From: Saprospirales bacterium GYS_P2D
GTDB taxonomy: Bacteria > Bacteroidota > Bacteroidia > Chitinophagales > Saprospiraceae
NCBI GenBank assembly: GCA_009833045.1
Contig: WUUP01000006.1
Span: 211,369-275,368 of the forward strand
Length of the DNA: 64,000 nt
Direction: 5' to 3'
The translations under genes were made by a program, and so were the position numbers. This document shows positions 55,114 through 63,266 of the stretch, piece after piece (the first letter of the stretch is position 1; every line of letters starts with the position of its first letter). The notes under the pieces are model-generated. The model was not told where the DNA came from. It did not search any database and saw only the letters and a program-made list of their open reading frames with translations.

Positions 55114-56148
55114 TTATGGTGCAGGATTAGGTATGTCATCATGGACGGCATTAATCTCTTTGATACACTCTTTGGGGAGCTCGATATTTACACTACCTAT
55201 GTTTTCCTTGAGCTGTTCCATAGTCGTAGCACCGATGATATTCGCTGTGACGAACGGCTGTTGATTAATAAATGCCAAAGCCATTTCCGCCGTCGTGATG
55301 TTATACTTCTTAGCGATCTCCATGTATCTGACGGTAGCATCTTGGCATTTCTGATTCTTGTAGCGGCTCATCCTATCAAAGAGGGTGATACGAGCTTGGG
55401 ATACATCTCGGCCATCATGATACTTACCACTAAGTAGTCCAAATGCCATAGGCGAATAAGCTAATAATCCTGCCTGATCTCTGATGGACATCTCCGCCAG
55501 TCCGATTTCGTAGGTACGGTTGAGTAGATTATATGGATTTTGGACGCTCATACATCGTGGGAGATTATGTTTTTCTGCGAGCTGCATGTATCGTGAGAGC
55601 CCCCATGGAGTTTCATTGGAGATGCCGATGTGACGGATTTTTCCCGCCTTGACTTGTGCATCAAGACCCTGTAGGATCTCGAGGATATTATCCTCCCAGC
55701 CATCAAAGTGTCGATAGTCTCTGACACCAAAATAATTAGTCTTGCGAGCAGGCCAGTGGATCTGATAGAGATCGATATAGTCGGTTTGCAGTCGTTTGAG
55801 ACTTCCATCCACGGCATCTACGATGGTCTGTGCGGAAAAGTCATTATCAGGACGGATGTACTTAGTGCCGGCTCCTGGTCCTACGATCTTAGTAGCGAGG
55901 ATGATGTCTTCTCGCTTTCCAGTCTTCTTCAACCATGTGCCGATGTATTCTTCAGTGAGTCCTTGCGTCTCTTTAGACGGTGGTATCGGATAAAATTCTG
56001 CTGTGTCAAAGAAATTTACACCATGATCTACGGCATAGTCCATTTGCTCGTGTGCGTCCGCTTCCGTGTTTTGCACACCCCAGTTCATCGTACCCAGACA
56101 GATCAGACTTACGTCAATGTCTGTGTTTCCCAGTTTTCTATATTTCAT
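55114..56148 (-). CDS. Aldo/keto reductase (Tas-like)
   Basis: An NADPH-dependent reductase of the aldo/keto reductase fold, 344 aa. It begins M-K-Y-R-K-L-G-N-T-D-I-D-V-S-L-I-C-L-G-T-M. The tetrad residues are Asp and Tyr in F-F-D-T-A-E-F-Y-P, Lys in L-A-T-K-I-V-G, and His in Y-Q-I-H-W-P. The motif I-G-I-S-N-E-T and the N-N-like Y-S-P-M-A-F-G-L-L-S-G-K-Y match Tas/YghZ-type members. Its natural substrate is unknown. It leads the small operon with the VOC lipoprotein. Confidence 0.92.
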   Translation of the reverse strand: MKYRKLGNTDIDVSLICLGTMNWGVQNTEADAHEQMDYAVDHGVNFFDTAEFYPIPPSKETQGLTEEYIGTWLKKTGKREDIILATKIVGPGAGTKYIRPDNDFSAQTIVDAVDGSLKRLQTDYIDLYQIHWPARKTNYFGVRDYRHFDGWEDNILEILQGLDAQVKAGKIRHIGISNETPWGLSRYMQLAEKHNLPRCMSVQNPYNLLNRTYEIGLAEMSIRDQAGLLAYSPMAFGLLSGKYHDGRDVSQARITLFDRMSRYKNQKCQDATVRYMEIAKKYNITTAEMALAFINQQPFVTANIIGATTMEQLKENIGSVNIELPKECIKEINAVHDDIPNPAP

Positions 56149-56233
56149 TTATGTATTTGTTCTTACTGATTCTTTAAGCAATATAAAAGTTCAGAGTCAT
56201 TCATTTGTTCGACTCCATAAGCTAATAGTTTGT

Positions 56234-58351
56234 TCACTCTTGGCTGAAAGAAGAGCCATCTTTTGCCATTTTGACGAGTAAAGGACGAGGAGCAAAGCGC
56301 TCACCATAGCTCGACTGTAGCGCATTCATCCGATCGACTACAGCACTGATCCCAATATGATCCATCAGGCTGAACGGGCCTCCAGTAAATGGTAAGAATC
56401 CAATACCAAAAACCGCAGCGATATCTCCATCCTTAGCAGAGCTGATGATGCCTTCCTCCAAACATTGCACGGCTTCATTCATCATAAGGTAGAGGCCTCG
56501 ATCTTGTATCTCTTTGATATCGAGAGATTTGTCTCCACTTCCGTGGAAGTATTTGTAAGCGCTTTTATCGACGCCAGCTTTCTTGCCTTTTGCGTTATAG
56601 GTATAAAATCCTTGCTTGTTTTTCTTCCCTTTACGACCGTCAGCATGCATCCTGACTACAGCGTTGATGATTGTCACACCTGCTTTCGCCTCAGCGAAAT
56701 CCCTCGAGCTCTCCGTGATATGGGCAGCGATATCAAGTCCGACTTCGTCAAGTAGTGCGATCGGCCCTACAGGAAAGCCTCGCTTGAGAAATGCTCTGTC
56801 AATGCTCTCTATGCTGATCCCCTCGTCGATCATGGTCAGGCACTCATTAGTATAGGGAGCAAGGATGCGATTGACATAAAATCCTGGGCCATCCTGTACC
56901 ACGACGACTGTCTTGCCCTGCTGGATACCCAGATCATAGCAGCTCGCTATCACCCAGTCTGCTGTGTGCTCGGTCTTGACGATCTCGAGGAGCGGCATCT
57001 TAGGTACAGGCGAGAAGTAGTGCATCCCGATGACTAATTCTTTTCGTTGCGCATGCTCGGCCATCTCAGAGACTGAGAGCGAAGAGGTATTAGTGGCTAT
57101 GATCGTATCAGGACGGCCATGGGCCTCGATGTCCTCTATGATTTGCTTCTTGAGGCTCATTTTCTCGAGGACCGCCTCGATGACGATGTCGGTCTGATCA
57201 AAATTATCATAGCTAAGTTGTCCGACTACATTGCCGATTTGTTGTTCAGCCTCTATTTTGTTGATAGATTTTCGTTTCCATTTTTTTTCGATGCTCTTCC
57301 AGATCTGGGAGTAGGCACTATCGATCATCTCCTGCTTGATGTCCTTGAGGATGACCTTGATACCTCGGGTCGCACTGACCTCAGCGATCCCGGCTCCCAT
57401 GAATCCCGCTCCTATCATGCCCAGAGTATCTATTGGCTTAGCGCCTTCATATGGGTTTTTCTTATTGTCAGACATGGCGAAAAACAAGGATCGCAATGCC
57501 TTGCTTTCTGGAGTCAGCATTAGTTTTTCAAACCATTCGAGCTCTTTCTCATAACCCGCCTTAGCTCCTTTTTTGATGCCTGTCTCGACGCAGTCTATGA
57601 TGGCTGGGATAGCTGGGTAGTTGCTCTGTGACTGCTTGAGCGCCATCTTTTTGGCTTGGCTGAACAGGATGCCTCGTCCCAGTGGGCCTTCGAGTAATTT
57701 TTCGGTCAACGATAGTTTTGACTTGCGTCTAATGGGCTCTTTGATGAGTTTTTTGGCTGTGATCATAGCAGCTTGTAGGAGCTTTCCTTCGGCTACGATT
57801 TCATCTACCAGGCCCCATTTTTTTGCCCGATAAGGGTCGATCTGTTTGCCCGTGAGCATCATGTCGAGAGCTTTTTGTATCCCTATGAGTCGAGGTAGTC
57901 GCTGTGTGCCGCCACCTCCAGGCAGTATGCCGAGCTGAACTTCTGGGAGGCCCATTTTGGTACGTGGATTAGTCGTGGCGATACGAGCATGACAGGCCAA
58001 GGATAGCTCAGTACCAAGCCCTACGCATGATCCATTGATCGCCGAGACGAATGGCTTTTTACTGTTTTCTATCTCGAGTAGTGATTCATGGCCTTTAGCT
58101 TGGTGTGGTTTGAAGTCTCCTTCTTTTTCGATAGCGAATGCCTTTATATCTGCTCCAGCCATGAAGTCGGGCTTGCCACTGATGAAGATCACGGCATGGA
58201 TGTCAGGATTGGACTGGATGCGATTATTGAGCTCGTCAAATAGATTGATGACTTCTGGGGATACGACATTCATCTTCTCATGCTGATGATCGAGCCAGCA
58301 GATGCCGATATTGTCTTTTATTTCGAGCTGTATGAATTCTTCTAATTTCAT
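56234..58351 (-). CDS. fadJ: Fatty acid oxidation multifunctional enzyme, enoyl-CoA hydratase/3-hydroxyacyl-CoA dehydrogenase (FadJ-like)
   Basis: The middle two steps of beta-oxidation in one 705-aa chain. The N-terminal third is a crotonase domain (M-A-G-A-D-I-K-A-F near 67-75; G-S-C-V-G-L-G-T-E-L-S-L-A and G-L-P-E-V-Q-L-G-I-L-P-G-G-G-G-T-Q-R with the two catalytic Glu residues). A Rossmann dehydrogenase domain follows (G-M-I-G-A-G-F-M-G-A-G-I-A-E from about 305) with the catalytic motif G-M-H-Y-F-S-P-V, then two C-terminal 3HCDH domains. FadJ/FadB type. The thiolase gene lies 22 bases upstream, giving a fadI-fadJ pair. Confidence 0.94.
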   Translation of the reverse strand: MKLEEFIQLEIKDNIGICWLDHQHEKMNVVSPEVINLFDELNNRIQSNPDIHAVIFISGKPDFMAGADIKAFAIEKEGDFKPHQAKGHESLLEIENSKKPFVSAINGSCVGLGTELSLACHARIATTNPRTKMGLPEVQLGILPGGGGTQRLPRLIGIQKALDMMLTGKQIDPYRAKKWGLVDEIVAEGKLLQAAMITAKKLIKEPIRRKSKLSLTEKLLEGPLGRGILFSQAKKMALKQSQSNYPAIPAIIDCVETGIKKGAKAGYEKELEWFEKLMLTPESKALRSLFFAMSDNKKNPYEGAKPIDTLGMIGAGFMGAGIAEVSATRGIKVILKDIKQEMIDSAYSQIWKSIEKKWKRKSINKIEAEQQIGNVVGQLSYDNFDQTDIVIEAVLEKMSLKKQIIEDIEAHGRPDTIIATNTSSLSVSEMAEHAQRKELVIGMHYFSPVPKMPLLEIVKTEHTADWVIASCYDLGIQQGKTVVVVQDGPGFYVNRILAPYTNECLTMIDEGISIESIDRAFLKRGFPVGPIALLDEVGLDIAAHITESSRDFAEAKAGVTIINAVVRMHADGRKGKKNKQGFYTYNAKGKKAGVDKSAYKYFHGSGDKSLDIKEIQDRGLYLMMNEAVQCLEEGIISSAKDGDIAAVFGIGFLPFTGGPFSLMDHIGISAVVDRMNALQSSYGERFAPRPLLVKMAKDGSSFSQE

Positions 58352-58373
58352 GGTCTTCTTTCGTTTTTGGTGA

Positions 58374-59657
58374 TTAGCTGGCTATATTCTTGATGAGCAT
58401 AGCATGTCCATGAGCTCCAGCTGCACAGGCAGCGAGTAGTCCTATTTTGCCATTTTCATGGATCAGACGATTAGCGGTGGTGGTCATGAGGCGACCTCCC
58501 GTCGCTCCAAAAGGGTGACCAATAGATAGTGAGCCACCCCATAAATTAAATCGATCCATCGGTACTTCGCCTACCGCTTTTTCACGATTGAGATTTTCTT
58601 TAGCAAATTCGTCAGAAGCCAAGGCCTTGATATTGCTCAGTATCTGACCTGCGAATGCTTCGTGAAATTCTATCACATCGATATCATCAAAGCTCAAGTC
58701 GTTTCGCTGGAGTAGGCGAGCGCTTGCATAGGCTGGTCCGAGTAGTAGCTCATTCTCGAGGCTCTGCCCTGTGAAGGTGAAGTCGATGACCTCCGCTTTT
58801 GGCGTTAAGCCCAGCTCCTCTGCTCGCTCTGCAGACATTAGTAGCACTGCTGATGCTCCATCTGTCAAGAAGCTCGAGTTAGCCGCTGTCAATGTGCCAA
58901 ACTTGCGATCAAAGGCCGGACGTAGTTTACTGACCTTCTCCATAGTGGAGTTGCCTCGGATGCCATTGTCCCTATCGATATTAGCGAACTTGGGAGGTAG
59001 ATTGACCGGAGTAATTTCAGCAGGGAGATGACCTGCATCATGAGCCTGAGCCGCCAGTTGATGTGATCGTACTGCAAACTCATCCTGCTCCTCTCGACTC
59101 ACTCCAAATCGGGCCGCCATAATATCACAGTCCTGACCCATCACTCGCTGAGTAGTGTATTCAGCGACTTTAGGAGACTGTGGCTTGAAGTCTGATAACC
59201 TGAGGGAGCTGATGAACTTAAGATTATCACCCATGGTTTTGAGCTTCTGCGCATAAAATAACTTGCGACGCATCTTGCGGGGAAACTGTATCGGAGTATC
59301 CGAGGTGAGATCGACACCGCCTGCGATCACCACATCACTCTGTCCAGTCATGATCTCAAGACAGCCATCAGAGATAGCTCGATTAGCCGAGATGCAGGCC
59401 TGTGATACCGTCCGACACGGAGTTTTATTAGGTATACCAGCCATGAGCGCAGATTCTCTGGCGACATTGGGTGTTTGGATATTGGAGATGACATTCCCCA
59501 TGATGACACTATCGACTTGATCAGGATCGATGCCAGTTTTAGTGAGGACGCCATTGATCGCATAGCCTCCGAGCTGGTAGGACATGAGGTCCATATAGTC
59601 CGTACCTGATCGTAAGAAAGGTGTCCGAGCACCATCGATGATTACTACTTTTCGCAT
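58374..59657 (-). CDS. fadI: Acetyl-CoA C-acyltransferase (3-ketoacyl-CoA thiolase, FadI-like)
   Basis: The last step of beta-oxidation: thiolysis of 3-ketoacyl-CoA. 427 aa. The nucleophile is Cys88 in V-S-Q-A-C-I-S-A-N. Downstream are I-E-F-H-E-A-F-A, G-G-S-L-S-I-G-H-P-F-G-A-T-G-G-R (catalytic His) and A-A-C-A-A-G-A-H-G-H-A-M (second Cys). The length and opening V-V-I-I-D-G-A-R-T-P-F match FadI. It precedes the fadJ-like gene and follows the GMC oxidoreductase gene by 39 bases, all on the same strand. Confidence 0.95.
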   Translation of the reverse strand: MRKVVIIDGARTPFLRSGTDYMDLMSYQLGGYAINGVLTKTGIDPDQVDSVIMGNVISNIQTPNVARESALMAGIPNKTPCRTVSQACISANRAISDGCLEIMTGQSDVVIAGGVDLTSDTPIQFPRKMRRKLFYAQKLKTMGDNLKFISSLRLSDFKPQSPKVAEYTTQRVMGQDCDIMAARFGVSREEQDEFAVRSHQLAAQAHDAGHLPAEITPVNLPPKFANIDRDNGIRGNSTMEKVSKLRPAFDRKFGTLTAANSSFLTDGASAVLLMSAERAEELGLTPKAEVIDFTFTGQSLENELLLGPAYASARLLQRNDLSFDDIDVIEFHEAFAGQILSNIKALASDEFAKENLNREKAVGEVPMDRFNLWGGSLSIGHPFGATGGRLMTTTANRLIHENGKIGLLAACAAGAHGHAMLIKNIAS

Positions 59658-59696
59658 ATGATTGGTTTATTCGCATGCGGAAAATACTAAAAATTA

Positions 59697-61250
59697 TCAG
59701 CTCTGCTTATTAGGGATTTTAGTCATGGCGTACTCGGTGATCGCTGTGATACTGAGAGATGGATTGACACCAGGATTAGCGGAGATCATAGAGCCATCGC
59801 ATACATACATATTCTCATAGCCGAATACCTTATTATCTCTATCGATGACCCCATCACTGACGTCCACTCCCATACGGCAGCCTCCGAGTATGTGAGCAGT
59901 AGTCGGTATGCCGAAGAGCGTCTCACTCACACTGACTCGAGCGACGCCATTTACGATTTTGCTAAATCGACGAGCGATATCCTGTGCTTCTGGGATATGG
60001 GCAGAGGGTTTAGGTCCATTCTCTCGGACGGTTTTGATAGGAGTGATCTTACCTCGCTTGATGCGGATCGTGCTATTGAGCGTCTGCATGAATAGGAGCA
60101 CAGTTGATCGTCTGGAGAAAGTCGAAGAAGCTCGATCTTTGACAAATCGATATGGATTAGATATGATTTTGAATATTGATTTGATAATCCTTGTGAGCGG
60201 ATTTGCACCTTCTGCAAAAGGCATCAATAGGACTTTGAAAAATCCAGAACCGTAGCCATTTCTGACAGGCTCGAAGTGTGAGTTTTCGTCAGTGTGTAGG
60301 ATGGAGCCGATTGAGACTCCTTCTGTATAGTCGGTCGTTTCATCTTTACTCGTGACATAATAGAGTGCTTCGTTATTGGTGCTGACATTGCCTCCGACCC
60401 AGTCTGAGAGATGGGGGAGTGTGCTGTCTTTTAGCTTGAGTAGGAGAGGGACAGTACCCATCACACCGCCAGAAAAAATGATCCCTTTGGATGTGAATTC
60501 TTGATGCCCATTGGTGCCTTTCGTTTTGACTCTATATCCGTATTTTCCTGATTCGCCTATAGGCAATACATCTACGACTTCGGTCTCGGGGACGATCTCA
60601 GCACCTCGCTTTTGAGCGAGGTAGAGGTAGTTTTTGTCGAGTGTGTTTTTAGCTCCATGGCGACAGCCTGTCATGCAGGCTCCACAAAATATACAACCAG
60701 TGCGATCAGGTCCTTCGCCATCAAAATAAGGATCAGGGACGGTTTTGCCTGGCTCTCCAAAGTATACTGCCACTTTTGATGGGCCGAAGTGCTCCTCACG
60801 ATTCATTTCTTTAGCCAGCTGCTGTACTGCTCGATCAGATGGTCCAAATCGTGGAGTCTCAGTACCTCCGAGCATCTTGAGAGCCAGATCATAATAGGGC
60901 TGTAGTTCATTTTGCCAGTTTCTGAGCTTAGCCCAGCTGCCTGATTTGAAAAATGCATCCTTCGGGATAGGCATTGTATTTGCCCAAGTGAGAGATCCTC
61001 CGCCCACCCCGACGCCAGTCAAAGCAGTGACATGATTGAGCCATGTTATTTTGAAGAATCCCTTGAGGCCTAACTTTGGCTCCCAGAGCCAGTTTTTTAT
61101 ATCCCAATTATTTTTAGGGAAGTCTTTTGCCTTCCACCATTTCCCTTTTTCTATGACTAATACCTTGTAGCCTTTTTGGCTGAGACGGAGCGCTGATACC
61201 GATCCACCAAAGCCGCTACCTACGATGATATAGTCATAGTCGTTTTTCAT
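59697..61250 (-). CDS. GMC-family oxidoreductase, cholesterol oxidase-like, with a four-cysteine cluster motif
   Basis: A flavoprotein of 517 aa. The FAD motif I-I-V-G-S-G-F-G-G-S-V-S-A is at 8-20, and the C-terminal G-C-R-M-G with N-P-G-V-N-P-S-L-S-I matches cholesterol oxidase-type GMC enzymes. Cys186, 189, 192 and 196 make C-x2-C-x2-C-x3-C, the spacing of a 4Fe-4S ligand set, inside G-C-I-F-C-G-A-C-M-T-G-C-R-H-G-A-K-N-T. The segment is conserved in this branch. Lying upstream of the beta-oxidation genes, it may oxidise a sterol or long-chain alcohol to feed that pathway; this is inference. Confidence 0.88.
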   Translation of the reverse strand: MKNDYDYIIVGSGFGGSVSALRLSQKGYKVLVIEKGKWWKAKDFPKNNWDIKNWLWEPKLGLKGFFKITWLNHVTALTGVGVGGGSLTWANTMPIPKDAFFKSGSWAKLRNWQNELQPYYDLALKMLGGTETPRFGPSDRAVQQLAKEMNREEHFGPSKVAVYFGEPGKTVPDPYFDGEGPDRTGCIFCGACMTGCRHGAKNTLDKNYLYLAQKRGAEIVPETEVVDVLPIGESGKYGYRVKTKGTNGHQEFTSKGIIFSGGVMGTVPLLLKLKDSTLPHLSDWVGGNVSTNNEALYYVTSKDETTDYTEGVSIGSILHTDENSHFEPVRNGYGSGFFKVLLMPFAEGANPLTRIIKSIFKIISNPYRFVKDRASSTFSRRSTVLLFMQTLNSTIRIKRGKITPIKTVRENGPKPSAHIPEAQDIARRFSKIVNGVARVSVSETLFGIPTTAHILGGCRMGVDVSDGVIDRDNKVFGYENMYVCDGSMISANPGVNPSLSITAITEYAMTKIPNKQS

Positions 61251-61315
61251 ATGGATGATATTCGCTATTTTTATAGAGATATGTCAATATGAGACCACAT
61301 TAATTATTGACATAT

Positions 61316-61334
61316 TCTTGGCTTTTGGCCAAGA
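61316..61334 (+). promoter_or_regulatory. Perfect inverted repeat in the divergent promoter region
   Basis: TCTTGGC-ttttg-GCCAAGA, a 7-bp dyad with a 5-base spacer, midway between the divergent GMC oxidoreductase gene (start 61250) and the plug-domain gene (start 61375). No T-run follows, so it is more likely an operator than a terminator. Confidence 0.35.
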
Positions 61335-61374
61335 TATTTATAAGTCGTATTAATCCATCTAATAGCTATCTATC

Positions 61375-62055
61375 ATGATACGTATATTGTTTTTACTCTG
61401 TTTTTTCATCACAGCGGATGCACTCGACCTGAGTGCCCAGGAGCGCAGGAGATCCTATAAGACAGTCAGAGGAAAGGTCAAAGATCATAATGATCAGCCC
61501 GTCAAGAATGCCTTTATCTTCATCGATATGGTTAAGACAGATGTGAGGACTAATAAAAAAGGAGAATACAAAATCAGAATAGCTCCTGTAGAGAAGCTCA
61601 TAAGCGTCTATCACGAGAAGCATGGCTATGTGAATTGGGAATATGGCGGTGAGAAGAAGATCAACTTTGTCTATCCTGAAGACTCAGATCCCGTGACTCA
61701 AGAGCAAATGGAGGATTTGGGTTTTGATTTTCAGGTGCCGGAGAAAAATTGGTATGCGGGCTTTGCTGATGTCACAGATATCCTCGATGCTAAGTTTACT
61801 AATGTACGAGTGATCAATGATCAAATCATCGTCGGACTATCAGGGACGAATGTGGTGACAGGCGATACACGTCCTCTCATCTTAGTGAATGACGTCCCGA
61901 CTCAAGTGTCACAGCTCGATGTGATACCGACTACAGAGATACACAGTATAGAGGTCCTCGATAAGGCCTCACAGACATCAGCCTATGGATTCAGAGGAGT
62001 GAATGGGGTGATCATCATCCAGCTCAAGTCAGGTGAGACGGAGCTGGAGGAGTAG
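61375..62055 (+). CDS. Short exported protein with carboxypeptidase-regulatory-like and TonB-plug-like domains, no barrel
   Basis: A 226-aa protein with a signal peptide (to about 22, L-S-A-Q). Residues about 28-90 form a carboxypeptidase D regulatory-like beta domain (V-R-G-K-V-K-D-H-N-D-Q-P-V-K-N-A-F-I). Residues about 125-220 look like a TonB receptor plug: P-L-I-L-V-N-D-V-P, I-H-S-I-E-V-L-D-K-A-S-Q-T-S-A-Y-G-F-R-G-V-N-G-V-I-I-I. In SusC-type receptors these two parts precede a 22-strand barrel, but here the gene simply stops. No frameshift or remnant barrel follows. It may be a stand-alone plug with a different role. Confidence 0.72.
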   Translation: MIRILFLLCFFITADALDLSAQERRRSYKTVRGKVKDHNDQPVKNAFIFIDMVKTDVRTNKKGEYKIRIAPVEKLISVYHEKHGYVNWEYGGEKKINFVYPEDSDPVTQEQMEDLGFDFQVPEKNWYAGFADVTDILDAKFTNVRVINDQIIVGLSGTNVVTGDTRPLILVNDVPTQVSQLDVIPTTEIHSIEVLDKASQTSAYGFRGVNGVIIIQLKSGETELEE

Positions 62056-62134
62056 GGTATATTACCTATTAGAGCACGACTATCGTTGTTTTAAATGGAT
62101 GCTGTCTATTTCTCATACAGTTGCATAATAAACA

Positions 62135-62383
62135 TTAATGATTGCTGGCATTGACACGTAAGATTCCGATCTCGTAAGCTACTCTAATAACGCCTGCCAC
62201 ATTTTTGACGTTTAATTTGTGTAAAATGTTCTTCCTGTGTGTATGGACAGTTTCGTAGCTGACATAGATTTTTTTAGCTATTTCCTTACTGCTATATTCA
62301 TGTGCTAATAGATAGACTATTTCAGTTTCTCTTGGAGTCAGTTTTGAGGGCTGCGATGATGAAGTGTGAGTATACATAGGCAT
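62135..62383 (-). CDS. Small LuxR-type HTH transcriptional regulator
   Basis: An 82-aa DNA-binding protein that is almost only a LuxR/FixJ helix-turn-helix: L-T-P-R-E-T-E-I-V-Y-L-L-A at the start, S-S-K-E-I-A-K-K-I-Y-V-S-Y-E-T-V-H-T-H-R-K-N-I recognition helix, H-K-L-N-V-K-N at the end. No receiver or ligand-binding domain is attached, so activity may be set by expression level or a partner. It is divergent from the LytTR regulator; the LytTR direct repeats lie 69-98 bases upstream of its start and could control both genes. Confidence 0.85.
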   Translation of the reverse strand: MPMYTHTSSSQPSKLTPRETEIVYLLAHEYSSKEIAKKIYVSYETVHTHRKNILHKLNVKNVAGVIRVAYEIGILRVNASNH

Positions 62384-62451
62384 GACTGGTTGAAAGTATT
62401 GTTTGTGACAATTTATGGGTATTCCAATCCAGGTATTAAAAAAGGTTTTTA

Positions 62452-62481
62452 AACGGTCATTTATAGCTAATGAACGGTCAT
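62452..62481 (+). promoter_or_regulatory. LytTR-type binding site: two 9-bp direct repeats with 12-bp spacer
   Basis: AACGGTCAT at 62452-62460 and again at 62473-62481, separated by exactly 12 bases. The LytTR consensus is a pair of [TA][AC][CA]GTTN[AG][TG] repeats about 12 bp apart. Each copy matches at 8 of 9 positions (G for T at position 5). The site is 57 bases before the ATG of a LytTR response regulator, which suggests autoregulation. Confidence 0.7.
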
Positions 62482-62537
62482 ATGATTTGATTTAGAAGCT
62501 CTTCGGGAAGTCCAAAGTGATTCTTATTTTGGCGTCT

Positions 62538-63266
62538 ATGAAGATTTTAGTCGTAGAAGATGATGAGTTGATCGCTATGGAGATTGAGCGAGTGGTAGAT
62601 ATATTAGATTATGATCATAAAGATACTGTAGACAATAGTGATGATGCTATCAGTGCGTGTATCAGCTCGGAGATAGACCTGATCATCATGGATATACATA
62701 TTCAAGGATCTCATGATGGTATAGAGCTGGCAGATATGATTAAGGCCGATCACGATATAGAGATCCTATTTGTCACCTCTATGCAGGATGATCTCACGTT
62801 TAATAGAGCAAATAGAACTAATCCTGTCGGATTTTTGCAAAAACCGTTCTCTGAATTACAATTGAAAAGATCTCTGGAGTTAGTGGCGAAAAAGATATCC
62901 GCTAAATCCTCTCTGGACGATAATACTGATGATGAAGTGTCCTATAAGCAGGATAGTTTTTTCATTCGAAAGCAGAAAAAAATTTCAAAAGTCGATGCCA
63001 GTGAGATATTCTACTTTGAAGCTGATGGTGGCTATACTAAAATCATCACAGACTCAGATCTATTTATGGTGCGCAGATCACTAAAGGAGATTTTTGCCAA
63101 ACTGGATCAAGAACTGTTTATCCAATGTCATCGAAGATATATCATCAATATCGAAAAGGTGAAATCTGTCGATCTTGATGATGACTATGTCATTTTCTCT
63201 GAGCGAAAGGTACCTTTCAGCCGTAGAGAAAGGGATAATTTAATTAAAAAATTAAACCTCTTGTAG
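62538..63266 (+). CDS. LytTR-family response regulator
   Basis: A two-component transcription factor of 242 aa. The ATG at 62538 starts the receiver domain directly (M-K-I-L-V-V-E-D-D-E-L-I); the GTG at 62517 adds only 7 residues. The phosphoacceptor Asp is in L-I-I-M-D-I-H-I, with the Ser/Thr of V-T-S and the Lys of L-Q-K-P-F also present. A linker (about 118-135) leads to the LytTR DNA-binding domain (I-F-Y-F-E-A-D-G-G-Y-T-K-I, F-I-Q-C-H-R-R-Y-I-I-N, V-P-F-S-R-R-E-R-D). Its 3' end overlaps the convergent histidine kinase gene by 23 bases. Probable autoregulation through the repeats at 62452-62481. Confidence 0.93.
   Translation: MKILVVEDDELIAMEIERVVDILDYDHKDTVDNSDDAISACISSEIDLIIMDIHIQGSHDGIELADMIKADHDIEILFVTSMQDDLTFNRANRTNPVGFLQKPFSELQLKRSLELVAKKISAKSSLDDNTDDEVSYKQDSFFIRKQKKISKVDASEIFYFEADGGYTKIITDSDLFMVRRSLKEIFAKLDQELFIQCHRRYIINIEKVKSVDLDDDYVIFSERKVPFSRRERDNLIKKLNLL

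Noticed and set aside
55708-56169. 153-aa plus-strand ORF antisense to the aldo/keto reductase gene
   Set aside because: The minus strand carries a complete aldo/keto reductase with all catalytic residues; the plus ORF has no domain and biased composition typical of a shadow frame.
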